From the NCBI GenBank assembly GCA_009760855.2, contig WPIO01000003.1, forward strand, positions 3,158,001 through 3,222,000: a stretch of 64,000 nucleotides of DNA. The letters run 5' to 3'. Below, piece after piece: positions 1 to 12,292 of this stretch. Both the position numbers and the translations under genes were made by a program. Origin of the DNA: Cristatella mucedo. Lineage: Eukaryota; Bryozoa; Phylactolaemata; Cristatellidae. Numbering within the stretch: the stretch's first letter is position 1; every line of letters starts with the position of its first letter. Below the pieces are notes generated by a model, which worked only from the letters and a program-made list of their open reading frames with translations, made no database searches and was not told where the DNA came from.

Positions 1-1252
1 GTCATCATACGCTAACAGAAGAGCTGAATCTACGAAGTGGTCCGCTGTAAAAACGTGAATGGAACTAGTTAGGTTTGAGGCTTTGATGATAGAGTTAACT
101 GAACTGCCACTTCAAGCCTCAACATCTTTAATAACAATGACACTGGTCAAAATTTGATAAAGTTCTTTTTCCTCTCCACAGTTATAGTGTCAATGAACGG
201 CTTCTACAAATCCTTTTTGAAGGATGCAAGAACAAGGCATAAGGCGAAGAACTTATTCTGTATATCTATACTGTATAGAAGAAGAGCAGTAGCTATGGAT
301 TATAGAAGGCTAGTAGTCTTCTTAGATAGGAGGATACACTAGAGGATGAGGTCAATAGAGTCAGACTTGAAGGTGGACAGTGAGGTATAGCAATTGAAGG
401 AGGATAAAGGTAAACTAATTGAATGACTCCCTTCACACCTGAAGTAGGGTTTGCTAAAACGACCCCTAGTCATTCTTGTCGGTTGGAAGTAGGGATTTCC
501 GTGTGTCTCGTGGTCTTAACATGCTCACTGGAATCATCTAGGTGTTTGTACTCCCTTACCCGCCTGACATGGGAAGTATTTCCTTGTCAAAAGTCTAAGC
601 AGAGTATATACTGTTATTCATTTGCGTACTTTACGATAATAGGCCACTTCCTGGCGAATTTTCCTGCTTAATTAATTGGCAATCCAGTTTTACCTGCTCC
701 ACTAAAGCAGACAATCTTCTGACATACGCTGTCTAGATGGCATATCATTGGTAAACTAAACCAAAGAACATTTAGGTAATGCATCTTTTATTAGCAATCA
801 GTGGTACTTCGTGATTCGTCCTTTGAGAGTACATGTGCCTGCTCACACTGTGCCTGTTGCTTGCGATTGTTACCACCAATCATTTGGTAATGCTTTCTAT
901 ATTAGAACCTTGAAAGAGATTCAGTTTTCCGAGATTACTATGTACATGTATTATTATTAATTAATGTAAATCGTGGTTTCGGAGCAGATCGTCGGCCTGC
1001 GGTCTTGCCTAAGTAACAGATACACCTTTACAGGATCATGGAATCAAGGCTAACTTTCACTTTAACTCAGCCTAACAAGCACAGATCACTTGGAACACAT
1101 TGACTGACTCAAATGTCACCATGATTTATTTAGGTTGGGTCTTAGTCCCAATAAACGTCTAGTTTTTCAAGCCAAGACAACAAATTCCAATGTAATCAGT
1201 CACACGCAAAAATTGATTGATCACCGTTCGCATAATTTAATTTGAATTTTAG
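1..1252. other. Unassigned, probably 5' flank or intron of CTHRC1-like copy 1
   Basis: I see no domain, repeat tail or SINE here. Two short open frames (154-342 and 423-671) have no recognisable content. Exon X1 begins in phase 1, so an upstream coding exon with a signal peptide is expected in this stretch or beyond the left edge. I could not pick one out. Confidence 0.5.
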
Positions 1253-1353
1253 GGAACGCCGGTGAATGTGCGGGAAATTACATTGTTGTTGGTTCCAAAC
1301 ACTGCTATACACCGACTATTTATGATGTAAACACCCAAACTGGCGTCGTCCAA
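1253..1353 (+). CDS. CTHRC1-like copy 1, exon X (internal)
   Basis: This is a 101-nt exon between an acceptor (TTTTAG ending at 1252) and a donor (GTAAGT at 1354). Only one frame is open. It enters in phase 1 (two bases complete a codon) and leaves in phase 0, encoding about 33 residues that end TIYDVNTQTGVVQ. It is assigned to the CTHRC1 family because the GVVQ end, joined to exon A (SATFRKMAANTALRV), matches the order GLIQ-(x)-CVFMKNHSNTALRV of vertebrate CTHRC1. Exons at 19074 and 33555 have the same phases and a similar end, which supports the call. Taken alone it is short and weakly conserved. The 4.2-kb intron to exon A carries two LINE B fragments. Confidence 0.5.
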
Positions 1354-2061
1354 GTAAGTGAGCTTCTAGTAGCAGAAATTTACCAATGCGTGTTCTCTTC
1401 TGAAGCATGGAGTACAGAAGGACTTTGAAATTTAACTAACTATATTATGAGAGAAAGCAATGCGGATGCACATCTGAACTTTTATTTTATATTTGTTGGT
1501 GCGACTGTTCATCCATAGAATATTTGCCCTTAGTAACTAGATCTTGGTATTTTGAGTGAAAGCACAAAATCTATTAATTTGTTGATTGTCTGAAAACATT
1601 AGCAGGGCTTGAGAAAATAGTGGCAATGAAATATCACGTTTATCTCTGATTAGAAAAATTGCGTGACTTGGCTACTAATTGTCCGGGAAAATGCTGTCGC
1701 TTTTAGATCATATGCATGCCTATCCATATCTCCTAAACATGTCTCTTATTACTCCTTTTTACATGGTTTAGCACTTAGCTGTTCATCCCTATCAGTACGA
1801 CGGACTGTTTAATATAATATATTTTTAATGTAAGCAATGCTACGTAGAGATTTATCTAAGGCTTTTTCAGTCCTAAATATTTCAGGAGATTCCCGCATAC
1901 TATGTATTTATGATTATGAGCACTACCAAAAAGCTTATCTATTCAGTTTTAGAGAATTTTATTGACCATTCAATCTTGGTCATAGTGTCATCAAATGGTG
2001 TCATCGTGTCCTTCGCTGTCTCAGTGAGCATGACTAAAGTAACTCTTTTCGTCCATGTAGG

Positions 2062-2145
2062 TTAATAGTAATAGTAGTAATACATTTGGTAAAGCGTCCT
2101 CAGAGAACTCAATATCTGTTTAAGCACTAAGTAAATTAAATTCAG
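2062..2145 (-). mobile_element. LINE family B, 3' tail only
   Basis: Read on the minus strand, this ends in the family-B signature (cagagaactc, then gaggacgctttacc, then degenerate TTA/CTA repeats). Only the last ~80 bases of the element remain. That is typical of extreme 5' truncation during target-primed reverse transcription. Confidence 0.6.
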
Positions 2146-2220
2146 GTTAATGGGTTCATCCATCCAAGGTCGGATATATGGTACCAAGAACTATCTATGA
2201 ACACAGCCCAGTGAGCACTA

Positions 2221-2895
2221 GATAATAATATTATTTATATAGTGCCCTTAGAGAATTTAGCTCCTTTCTAGCCACTTTAGATTGGCTTCAAAGGAAGTAT
2301 GAGTGAATGGTTATTGTTAGCAAGCTCATTGATAACAAGCATAACATGGCTAGATGACATGCACAGGATCTGCATGCAAGCATGTTTAGCAGCAGCATGC
2401 TCATTAGCAGTACGCAAAAGTGCCCAAAGGAAGAATAACGTGGACCCACTCAATGCTCTTTGATAAATAGATACGTTTTTAGATTTTTTGAATGTTCTCA
2501 AGTCAGGGGATGTCATAAAAAAGTCGGAAGTGAGTTTCAGGCTTCGGGAGCATAATAACTAATGGCACAGTCTCTAAAGGATTTGAGATTCGTACGACGT
2601 GTAGGTATACAACTCGGTTAAGAAAATCGGCTGGTACGATGCTTAGCCTGGTGGGGAATAGGTCTGATAGGTAGACTGGAGCCAAAGAATTAAGGGATCT
2701 GAACTTGAGAAAACAAACTCGAAGTCGATGCGCTGCTCAACTGGGAGCAGCACATGTCATCTTGCAGTGGTGTGACGTAACATTTGCAATTCCACGCTAA
2801 TGTCAGACAAGCCTAGCTGCAGAGCTTTTCACCAACTGTAAGCGCCTGATGGCACTGGCCGGTAAATATCAACAAGCAGTGATCTACAGAAGATA
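2221..2895 (-). mobile_element. LINE family B, 5'-truncated copy
   Basis: The minus strand carries the C-terminal reverse-transcriptase region and 3' UTR of LINE B. Fragments around 2503-2685 read like the LAPVYLSDL(L/F)P motif. These are followed by the conserved tail and an ATAATAATATTATT terminus at 2221-2240. Frames are broken by stops and indels, so it is inactive. It lies in intron X-A of CTHRC1-like copy 1. Confidence 0.75.
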
Positions 2896-3326
2896 CATAA
2901 CGTAGCTCAACCAGCGAACCATCCGCTAAGAGCACGTCATAAGTTTATGTTTAAATATGGGTACAGGCTATTTTCTTAAACTGTAATGTAGACCTGTGAG
3001 CTGGAATATATGCAATGTATCGGTCTGTGAGTCGCAATAACTGTATCAAAATGGCTGCTACTGCGGCTGTGGCTGGTGCTGTGCACTCTGCTTGGCGCAC
3101 CCTGCCTCTGACTTGGTGAAGACTGGTCAAGCTTAAGCAGTTGTACTTGCTACGTAAAGGCCTAGGTGCTTTTGATTGCTGCCACAACTACTATTCGGAA
3201 AAATAGGGAGCAGTGCTTAAGTGAGCCTAAGTGAATTAAATATTATTGCAGATCTGAGCTTGATCACTTTGTGGAAAATGCTTTAGCCTTATAGCTCATG
3301 GGATATCGCTCACATATAGTGAGCAT

Positions 3327-4067
3327 ATGGCTGAATTGTGGCGTACGCTAATGGATAGCATCAGTGCTTTGAGTGCAGATAGGCGGTATTTGAAGGAAAG
3401 GCTGGCGGTGTTATTTTCGAAAACATGTCGACTAATGATAGCCGGTCATCTGCTGAGAGCAATTCTGAGATTCACAAAACGCAATAGCTTTGATGAGTAC
3501 GACGTAATGAAGGTGGAAGGAGTGAACTGACCGTGGTTAATCTAAGCGACGCCTGAGGCTACTGGAAGACTTATAAAGAAGACGCACAGGTTAAGATTGA
3601 AGGTCCGTTTTTTGCAGTCAGGAGATCCAATATGAGGCGTGGTAGGATTTTACACCAGAGCATCGAATGAATGGCAGTGGTCTGGTACATTAGACTTGAC
3701 TTGAATCACGATTAGAATGAAGTGCTCTGCCGATACTGCAGCTGCAGCTCACACGACTCTTGCAGCTATCTAGTAGTCTGATACTATAGATAATTCTGGT
3801 TTTATGGACTGTCACTCTGATAATGCTGAACCTGGCATGCCAGTTTGAAATCGTACTTATCATGGTTTTAGCACTTCAAGTCGTGTGCTAGTTGATAGCT
3901 ATTCCCAGAATGTCACAACGAATGTCAATGATCAGGGAAATGACGATGGTAAATATGTTATGCCAATGTTTAGTGATGGCGGAGAAGGCAGCTTATCGAC
4001 TTCAGGCATTCTTCATTTGGATAGCAATGATTCAGGTTTTGTGGTCTTGGCTGAATATCTAGTTTGA
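3327..4067 (+). other. Unrecognised open frames, possible transposon remnant
   Basis: Two open frames (3327-3530, 67 codons; 3885-4067, 60 codons) and a short frame starting MSTNDSRSSAESNSE near 3429 lie close together. The second is rich in D, G, S and N. None matches a family I know. They could be remnants of a mobile-element ORF or chance frames inside the intron. Confidence 0.2.
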
Positions 4068-4919
4068 CGCGGATTGGCATCCTTAGCGACTGTTTCATCG
4101 AAGTTTTATCATATAACCATTTAATTCATTCTTATAGCGCTCTAAGAAATATTAGCTAATTAGCCAGCCTCAGTTGCACAGTGCTAGAAGAAAATTTTCG
4201 GCTATGAAAATGCGCCATATAAGACAGTCCACGGCAAGAGCCCAGCACACAACCTTAGTCACGATGAGCTAGCACACTATTCCTGGGCGATGACTCAGAA
4301 TCTGAAAAAATAATCTAAATTCTTGTTCTTTACATATGCCACAGGTCTCGAGGCCAAGACATTAGTCGTTAAAGGCTAGCACATTATTCTTGAGCCAAAA
4401 GTGGCTATTGCAAAACTGATATCTTCATGCCCCCCAGTCCCGCATGTTAACCAACATCAAGCAGTTACGACCGTCTATGCTCTCAACAAATTACGGGAAA
4501 CTCCAAATCTTATCGGAAAGGTGAACTAGGGCGTCCGCTGACGTAGCTGGTGAGCCAGCCTAACTGCATTGCAATGTCTCAGTTGTTTATTAATGTTGCA
4601 CAATCTTAAGAGAAGTAAAGGTGAAGAAGTATTCAAATCATTCAAAGTCATATTTCAATTCGATTGGTAATAACATTATTATTATCACTGTGAAGTCACG
4701 ATTCAATTTTATATTTCAACCGTGCAAACTCACATTATGGCAACGTGAGCAAATTAGTGAAACATATGCACCTATGGTTTCTAAGGGACACTTATATAAG
4801 CTCTACCATCGTAACAGTACCGCAAACATAAAAGCGGCACTCCTAACGCCAGTGAATTGTGCTTACTGTCTCACTTATTCAATCCTTTACCTTCAATAAT
4901 ATATTGGTTGAGAGACTTC

Positions 4920-5107
4920 TGGATTGCTGCTGTGCTGCACTACTCTTAACTACTGCCGTACTACCTACTTTACTGCTGTAATACCTACTCTACTGGAGCT
5001 ACACCATCCCGAAGTGCATCCATGCAGAAACTACGACTCTTCAACAATACTTCAAGGCAGTAGTTCAATCGTTGCAGTAGTTCAATCAAGGCAGCAGTTC
5101 AGTCATT
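4920..5107. repeat. CTAC-rich tract and 17-18-nt tandem repeat
   Basis: 4923-5000 is a run of ACTACTGC/CTACTCTACT-like units. At 5055-5107 a unit like GGCAGTAGTTCAATCG is repeated three times with small changes. Confidence 0.6.
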
Positions 5108-5591
5108 AGTTTTTTATAACTGAAGTGCGTTGATCTGTGATATGTATTTGTCTGCTAAGGACTTGAATGGACTGTGAGGATCCACGTGGTTGTATATTCC
5201 GCAGAGCCATAGAGTGAGCGTATGAAATTTTACACCTTAAATTTCAGAGGGTGACTTTATTAAGCATCTAAAAGAGAAATATAATAAAATTATACACCCA
5301 GGCCAGGTTATTGCTCTTCTTAATCCTCCTCATTCAAAGAGCAAAACATCTAGCAGTAATGAGCGACGTGCAATCACTACCAGCCTAAGCTTCCGGCCTC
5401 GTCATTGATATGCAATCTTTGGCTCTACATAAAGAGTAGGCAGTTTTTTGGGAGACTGATCTCTTTTTCTATGCGACTCAATAAAATGGGCCGCATCTTG
5501 TGCGGCACTTTTCAAGTTACATGTATTTCTGCATGCCAAATCCCCGCAAAGTGTTTGACCTAAACAAAGTTCGCTTGGGCGTTTGTTGCAG

Positions 5592-5790
5592 AGTGCAACT
5601 TTTCGAAAGATGGCCGCCAATACTGCGCTTCGGGTGCAATGGTACGCCACTACTACTGCCCACTACTTAAGCGCGTATAATTGCGGAAGGTACTATGTAA
5701 CTTTCAATGGAACGGAATGTACTGACCCAGCGACAATCGAATTTTCAAATTACGATATGTCTTTAAATGATCATCGCAGAATGTCAGAGC
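5592..5790 (+). CDS. CTHRC1-like copy 1, exon A
   Basis: This 199-nt exon lies between TTTGTTGCAG and the donor GTAAGT at 5791. It enters in phase 0 and leaves in phase 1. It encodes SATFRKMAANTALRV at the start and the core CGRYYVTFNGTECTDPATIEF. This matches the CTHRC1 C-terminal domain (NTALRV, then C-x-RWYFTFNGAEC-x-x-P-x-PIE), a secreted globular domain related in fold to C1q/TNF trimers. Vertebrate CTHRC1 is an extracellular-matrix glycoprotein that modulates Wnt/planar-polarity signalling; the role here is unknown. The open frame runs on to 5978, but residues after MSE have no family match, which supports the donor. The next family exon (B) is 10.4 kb away, whereas copies 2 and 3 have A-B introns of only 140 and 124 nt. 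Confidence 0.85.
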
Positions 5791-6515
5791 GTAAGTTCAA
5801 TTTTTTGTTAAGATTTGAAGCTAGCAGCTCCGCATTTAAATGGTACGAAACCGTAAATATCCTACAAAACGGAATATTCAAAGTAAATCAAAATTGCTAC
5901 GTTGATCTAACACGATATTTAGAATTGCATATAAAGTACTCTGTGGTCGATGTGGAAATCTCTACACATTACTATTAATGTTATGACTAATTTTTAAAGT
6001 ACACATTGTCAAAAAAAGCACAAGAGCTTAGTTTCCAGGATAGGGGAAGTGCGTAGAGAAACGTCTAGTTCTCTTTGGGTACTATGAAGATTCTCGCTGT
6101 TATTATTATTATTACTCGCTCTGATAAAGTGAGAGCGTAGCAGAACACTTGAGTTCTATATTGACGTGTTCGCTCTGCTATGCTGCCATTTTATAGACAC
6201 AAAGTAAATGCTTGTAGTAAAATAAGCCAGACGTGGGCTTCATTTTTTCTCTGAACGTATAGAGAAAGAAAGACCAACATGAGATTTTGATTTAGACCGG
6301 AGAGGAGCCGCCGAGATGGCTGATATCCAAGGAATCGGCGGAGAGAGAAAGAGAGCTCTGAAGGTCGGAGCTCAGAAGGTCAGATCGACTGACGAGTTAA
6401 AGTCACCCTATTATTGGCCAGAGAAAAGATATTTAATTGCATTCAATGCTTTATAGGGAGCTAGTGAAGCTGAGGCAGATGTTAATTAACGTGGCAGCTC
6501 AGCCGTTGACGGCAG
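5791..6515. other. Intron sequence with a short unexplained ORF
   Basis: This is the first part of the long A-B intron of copy 1. It contains a small ATTATT run near 6104. At 6316-6456 there is a 46-residue ORF starting MADIQGIGGERKRALKV, whose ATG follows GCCGCCGAG, a good initiation context. I do not recognise the product. It directly abuts the LINE at 6516, so it may belong to an older mobile element. Confidence 0.3.
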
Positions 6516-7289
6516 AATAATAATATAATAATAATACCTTGATAAAGCGCCCTCAGAGAACTTAATCTCTTTCTAGGCGCTTTAAATTTGCTGCAAAGGG
6601 AAATGCAATTGAATGGTGAGTAAAATCATGATTGATAAAAATGAATAACATGGTTAGGGGTGACATGCACAGGGTCAGCATGCTAGTGTGGTTAGTGGCA
6701 GCATGCACAGTGTCAGCACGCATAAGCACATGAAGGACGAATCACAGGAACCCACTATATGCTGTCCTAAATAGGTGTGTTTTTAAGTTCCTTTTAAATT
6801 TGGTCAGGTCAGGGGATGTTCTGACGCAGGTTGGGAGGGAGTTCCAGGCTTTGAGAGCATACGAACTAAATGCACGGTCTCCAAAGGATTTAAGGTTCGT
6901 ACGAAGTATTTCTAGACTGTTGGATTCCGAAAAGCGGGTGGTACGATGCTTGGCCTGATGGGGTAGTCTATCTGACAGATAGGCATGAGCCATAGAATGA
7001 AGGGACCTAAAAGTGAGCGACAAAATCTTGAAGTCAACCCGTTGCTTGACTGGTAGCCAGTGCAGGTCGGCGAGAAGTGGAGTAATGTGGCAACTGCGAC
7101 GCTAACGACAGACAAGCCTAGCTGCAGAGTTTTACACCAGCTGCAATCGCCTGATTGCACATGCTGGTAGGCCAGTAAGCAGTGAGTTGCAGAAGTCAAG
7201 ACGGGACGTCATGAATGCACGGACCAACTTGGACGTGGTATCCTTATCTAAACAAGCCCGAATTTTAGCAATGTTATTGAGCTGAAAAT
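6516..7289 (-). mobile_element. LINE family B, 5'-truncated copy
   Basis: The minus-strand frame 6742-7023 encodes LTFRSLHSMAHAYLSDRLP ... AFSSYALKAWNSLPTCVRTS ... KFKRNLKTHLF, the conserved C-terminal end of CR1/Jockey-group ORF2. The 5' part (7020-7289) encodes the preceding reverse-transcriptase C-terminus in other frames. The 3' UTR (gcagcaaatttaaagcgcctag, then gagggcgctttatcaagg) and an ATT/ATA tail end at 6516. It is interrupted by frameshifts. Confidence 0.85.
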
Positions 7290-7624
7290 AGGCTGAGCTG
7301 CCGATGCTTGCACGATTTCCAGACGATTAAGGGTATCTGAAGGTACTGGAGAATTCTGTCTGCATTAACGTGGAAAAGATTTCACAAATATGTAAATTCA
7401 TTTGGTTGTCGTGCTTATGACCAAGCTGGCCATAACGGTGACACTGTTCATTAGCTAAAAGTAGACTAGTACAAGAAGTTAAAGAATAGCTTGGTCAGAC
7501 TACCGGCAGACGGTAACTGATGGTAAGCAAGCCGATCTTGAGAACGAGGTATTCTAGTCTTAGGTAAACTCTAGGCTTACTCATACGTATTAGGTTGGTC
7601 GTATCAAAATTAAGCTTCATCGAC

Positions 7625-8142
7625 TTCCAGGTTTGTCGCTCACTTTTAGGTCACTTCATTCTTTGGCTCCAGCCTATCTCTCAGATCTTCTCCCCCAGCA
7701 GGCCAGGATTCGTACCATCGGCTTTCGGAATCTAACAGTTTGCCAATACCTCGCACAAACCTCGAATCCTTTCGAGACCACCCATTTAGTTGGTACGCTA
7801 CCAAAGCCCGCAACTAATTCCCGGCTTGCGTCACAACATCCCCTGACTTGACCAAATTTAAAAGGAACTTAGAACACATCTATTTAGGACAGTATTTAGT
7901 GGGTCCCGTGATATTCGTCCTTTATGTGCTTATGCTTGCTGACACTGTGCGTGCTGCCACTAACCACACTAGCATGCTGACCCTGTGTATGTCACCCAAA
8001 ATCACGGGATCCATGTTGCTTATCAAGCACGATATTACTCACCATTCAATCACGTTTCCCTTTGCAGCAAACGTAAAGCGCCTAGAAAGAGATTGCGTTC
8101 TCTGAGGGCGCTTTATCAAGTGCACTATTATTACTATTGTTA
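7625..8142 (+). mobile_element. LINE family B, 5'-truncated copy (inverted relative to its neighbour)
   Basis: The plus-strand frame 7633-7851 encodes SLTFRSLHSLAPAYLSDLLPQQA. Frame 7848-8105 continues with TKFKRNLEHIYLGQYLVGP. The 3' UTR ends gagggcgctttatcaagtgc followed by ATTATTACTATT. It faces away from the copy at 6516-7289, so the two form an imperfect inverted repeat. Confidence 0.85.
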
Positions 8143-8884
8143 TAAACCTGAGCAAGTAAGTGGTCATACAGGTGAGTATAGCCTTGAAGTAGGCTTGGGA
8201 GGTGATAAGCGAGACCCATACAAAGATAACTAGAGTTGAGTTTCCTTAGTACATAAATGAAAGTTGAGATTGAGTCTACGTATGAAAATGGCAACAGGGT
8301 ATATAGGAGGCATAAGACTAAACCTTAAATTACCTCAAACTAATGCCAGAGCCAATATCTGTGGCTCGCAGTCATAATAATAATGACCAATACTCGTTGC
8401 TCCACTAGAGACCTACATTTATTCCTAGTCCCTTCACACTGAATTCACGTTGGAAGCAAACGATACCGACTGATATGTCACATCAACACATAATTTCAAC
8501 TCATGTGCATGTAAAGTACATACAAGACAGACAGAGCGAATTTGCAGAGAAATATTTGGATGATTTGCTTTCGAATCTAAGGAAGTCAAGGTATGCCGCG
8601 AAGTCATACAGGAGAGTAAGAATAAGGCTTTGTAAGTAAAATGAAAGTTAGGTATCTAAAGATTTATATCCGAGTTAATACTAAAGCACGGTGTACCCCA
8701 TGGCTCTGTGGTTGGTCCTGCCGTCTCCTTTCATAATTTCTACTCTTCCCTTGGGAGACGTGATCAGCAAGCATTAGCTAGGTTCTCAATTCTATGCATC
8801 GCACGGAATGCAGCTGCAACTGATTTGATCAGTCCCTGCTTTCAAGTGAGTCAAACTCTCCAATTCCCTCGTTGCATGTAATGA
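8143..8884. other. Intron sequence, nothing recognised
   Basis: I see no coding match, SINE box or repeat tail in this part of the copy 1 A-B intron. Confidence 0.5.
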
Positions 8885-10330
8885 AATGTATCGCCATCTG
8901 TAACTAGACAAAGCTATAAAGACTATGTGGGTGTTACGCAGGAGATCTTTGAATAGCCCACTCACACCTTAAGAGGCTATAGTTACGCATTCAGTAGCCA
9001 ACAGACTTCTTCTCACTCAACAAAGAGAAATTGGGAAGCATAGCATCGTCAGGAGAGCAGTTGAGGTAGTGAGTAGCGTGGAGGTAGTAGCTCAGGACCA
9101 CTGAAAAGGATGAGCCATAGTCGGCAGCAGGAGAGTAGTTGTCGTTGCTTAAGAATTGCGGAAGGGAGTTCCACAGTTTAGGACTTGCAGAGCTAAAGCT
9201 TCCGTCGGCAACGGTCTTTAAGCGGATGAATGAAACTGCTAATTTGTTATCCATAGAGGCTTTGAGGGCTCGAAATGGCTAAACATGGTGCACCAGTTCC
9301 TCTTTATATGAAAGAGCCAATCGGTGGCGGGCCTTGTGAGCCAGCGTAAGAACTGTGCTCTGTATACGTTGATCAACCGGCATCCATCCTAGCTCTTTTA
9401 GTAAAGTAGAACACGTGCTCAAACCTCTAGCACTTGAAAACTGGCCTTGCAACCATATTCATAGCCAGCTGCAGTGGCCTAGTTGCTTTCTTTGGTAGCC
9501 CAGCCAAAAGGGAATTACAATAATCAATCCAAGACAGAACTAAAGAGCTAGTTAAATATTTTGCAAGCCACCGTGGAAGACAGCTCCTAATCTTAGATAT
9601 GAATCGGAAGTGATGGCTAGCTGTAGAAGCAGTCTTCTAGACGAAGCTTATAGAATTTAGGCAGCTGTCGGAAATGACACATACATTTTGAGCACATGAT
9701 GATGGTCGCACGACAGCACCACTTAGAGCTAAGCCTTGTAATCAAGCCAAACGCTTAGGGTGTCCTACGTGTAGCAGTTCGGTTTTATCGTCGTTTGGTT
9801 TCAAGAAGTTTCCCGAAATCCAGGTTCGAATGTCGGCAAGGCAAGCTTCAGTTTATCAGTTGCTGCAGCAGATTCCGACGGTTTTAATGACTAAAACAGC
9901 TGAGTATCGTCAGCATAAAAGTGATATCCTATTCCATGGGCCTTAATAGCTTTCCCCAGAGGTTGAGTATACATAGAGAACAGCAAGAGACTGAGAACAT
10001 ACCCTTGAGGGACTCCACAGGTGACCTGTCTCGTATGTGAGCCCTGACCCCCCCACGACACGAGGATTGACCACGATAGGACAAGTACAATTGAAACCAC
10101 CCAGTGCCTCGTCTGCGAATCGTTGTTCTCCATCGTTAAAGTAAAACATCGTGATCAATGGTGTCGAAGGCAGCTGACAGAGTTTTCAGAGCTAGTGCAG
10201 TGACATTCCCATCATCATTGCCACGTTGAATGTCATTGCTAACACAGAGGAGAGCAGTAGTGTGAATGCATTTCTGACATCCACATTTGGATGGCAGCAA
10301 ACTTTCTCAATTGAATGACAATTTTACCAA
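8885..10330 (-). mobile_element. LINE family A, ORF2 reverse transcriptase to 3' end
   Basis: Read on the minus strand from about 10330, this encodes reverse-transcriptase motifs in order. SAAFDTIDHDVL lies near 10150-10190, TCGVPQGYVLSLLLF near 10010 and YADDTQLF near 9895 (the catalytic YADD). The C-terminal TVADGSFSSASPKLWNSLPQFLSNDNYSP follows at ~9000-9230. The 3' end reads into a degenerate ATTAC-type tail at ~8885. It is CR1/Jockey-group by motif. Several stops and frameshifts mark it as dead. The 5' half of the element is missing. Confidence 0.88.
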
Positions 10331-11519
10331 CTTATTATTTAGCGGCAAACATAGTGGTACTCAGAAATGGGTAAAATAATTGCTCAAAATCTGCTCTTCC
10401 AGCATTACTCTTCCGAATCTGCAAAAACATGTAGGTAGGTGTCCTAATTCCAAAGCCACCTTTTACTAATTGACCAAATCAGCTTCCCAGCTAAGTCTAC
10501 CTACTTTCAAGTACAAAACATTGCTAAAATTGGGCTCGATAAGAAAAGGATACTACATCAAAAAATGGCCAATAAATATGTGACACCCGGCCTGGATTTG
10601 TGTAAATCACTGCTTGCACGTCTTCAGGTTCGAGCAATTAGACAATTACAGCTATTGTTAAACACTGCAGCCAGCCTTGACTATCGTTTCTCAATACGCT
10701 GGCGCCGGAGAGCATGGCTGGTGCCGGGCGGAGGCAAACCTTGAGCAGGACTTAGGAGTGGGGTTGGGGCCCGGCAAGCCTTACCTTTGCAGTCTAAATT
10801 AACGAGACAGCCGCCAGGGTGTTATGTTGGGGATACACTCGAAATGCAGCAGTCAGTGACATGGGATCAAAACTGTGCTCGGCAAAGCCAATTTACGTGA
10901 GTTACAGTGGCCTGGAGCTGTAGCTAGCAAGAGCTGGCTCTCAATCGGGGCCTGGCCTTGGCCTAGTCCATCTGTTCGAGAACTCAGAAGAACAGACAAC
11001 ATCTTTACTTGAGCACTCAGTTTCAAATGATTAATTTCCACTACCGTTATAAGTACATATGATTTTTGGGGTTCGAAAACAATTTTGTTTCTGGCGGATT
11101 AGCAGTGAATTGAAATAGAGGCTTGGGCTACTGAAGTTAATTGCATGAAAAATGCTTATGCTCTTGCACGAATTTTTATGCGCACACTCAAAACACCGTG
11201 CAATAAATCTTGTAATCAAAATCAAAACTTTCCTCGTTAATTCGTGGCCAACTATTAGCGGAGAGTCGATTTTTAAAGTGGGGTGAGCCATTGGAATGCT
11301 TGCATGAGAACACATGGTCAAAAAACTTGTGTTTTTTAGTCTTACTGAGACGTGCTGCAACGTAATGTACAATTAAAATTTGAAATTTTAGAACCGATAT
11401 CCGAATGTACAAGCCTTCATGGCCTTCCTATATTCAAGCGGTAGCTTTTATGGTGGACACGAATATTTTCCAAAAACCGAGAATCATGCGTTTTCCGAAG
11501 ACAGACTTTCAACCATATA
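10331..11519. other. Intron sequence with a LINE B fragment and unassigned minus frames
   Basis: 10440-10690 is a plus-strand LINE B reverse-transcriptase remnant (listed separately). Two overlapping minus-strand open frames (11031-11372, 113 codons; 11188-11412, 74 codons) have no recognisable domain. They may be frameshifted parts of one old transposon ORF. Confidence 0.3.
10440..10690 (+). mobile_element. LINE family B, reverse-transcriptase fragment without 3' end
   Basis: Stretches such as caaaacattgctaaaattgg and gcaattagacaattacagct match the part of LINE B that reads VQLHNIAKI ... AIRRLQLV in the copy at 50439. Frames are broken and the 3' UTR is absent. Confidence 0.6.
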
Positions 11520-12292
11520 ACATTGCTTAAATTTGGGCTTGTTTTGACAGAGATACACAAATCTAAATTGATCCATGCATTTGTGGCATCACGTCTTGAC
11601 TTCTGTTACTCATTGCTTGATGGTCTACCAGCCTGTGAAATTAGTCGCGTACAGCGGGAAAAACTCTGCAGCTAGATTTGTCTGTCGTGAGCGTCGAAGT
11701 TGCCTCGCAACAATACTTTTAGCTAACCAGCTCTGGCTCCAAATCAAGCAGCGCATTCAATTTAAGGTTCTGTCACTCACTTTCAGATTCCTAATTTTTT
11801 GGCTTCAGCCTATCTATCAGATCTACCCCCACCAGGCTAAGCGTCGTACCATCGTACCACCTGCTTTTCGGATTCCAGTCACTTACTTATACCTCGTAAA
11901 AACATCAATTCTTTTGGAGATCGCACGTTTAGTTAACCTGCTCCTAAGGCCTGGAAGTCGCTGGTGACGCGTCACAAAATCCCATGACATAGCCAAATTT
12001 AAGAAGAAACTAATACCCATCTATCTGTTAAGGCATTTAGTGGGTCAATGTGATTAATTCTTTGCGTTCTTATGCCTGCTCGCACTGGGCATAATTCCAC
12101 TAACCGTATTTGAATGCTGACCCTGTGCATGGAACCCTAATCATGTTATGGTTATTGTCAATGAGAATGCTACCACTAACCATTCGATAGTGCCTCCTTC
12201 GCAGCAAATGTAAAGTGCTAAACAAATATTGAGTACTTTGAGGGAGCTGTACACAATCTATTGTTGTTATTATTATTATTATTATTATTATT
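11520..12292 (+). mobile_element. LINE family B, 5'-truncated copy with TTA tail
   Basis: The open frame 11575-11967 covers HLWHHVLTSVTHCLMVYQPVKL and then FKVLSLTFRFL in shifting frames, equivalent to the LINE B ORF2 C-terminus. The 3' UTR is followed by a clean TTA microsatellite at about 12269-12292. It lies in the copy 1 A-B intron. Confidence 0.8.

Larger units (their letters stand above)
1354..5591 (+). other. Putative intron X-A of CTHRC1-like copy 1
   Basis: It begins GTAAGT and ends TTTGTTGCAG. It contains two LINE B 3' fragments on the minus strand (2062-2145 and 2221-2895), unexplained open frames at 3327-4067 and short CTAC-rich and 17-nt tandem repeats near 4.9-5.1 kb. The rest of the stretch shows nothing I recognise. 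Confidence 0.4.

Noticed and set aside
5791-5978. Exon A1 extended to the stop at 5978
   Set aside because: Residues beyond the GTAAGT donor have no CTHRC1 resemblance, and the other two copies splice at the equivalent place.
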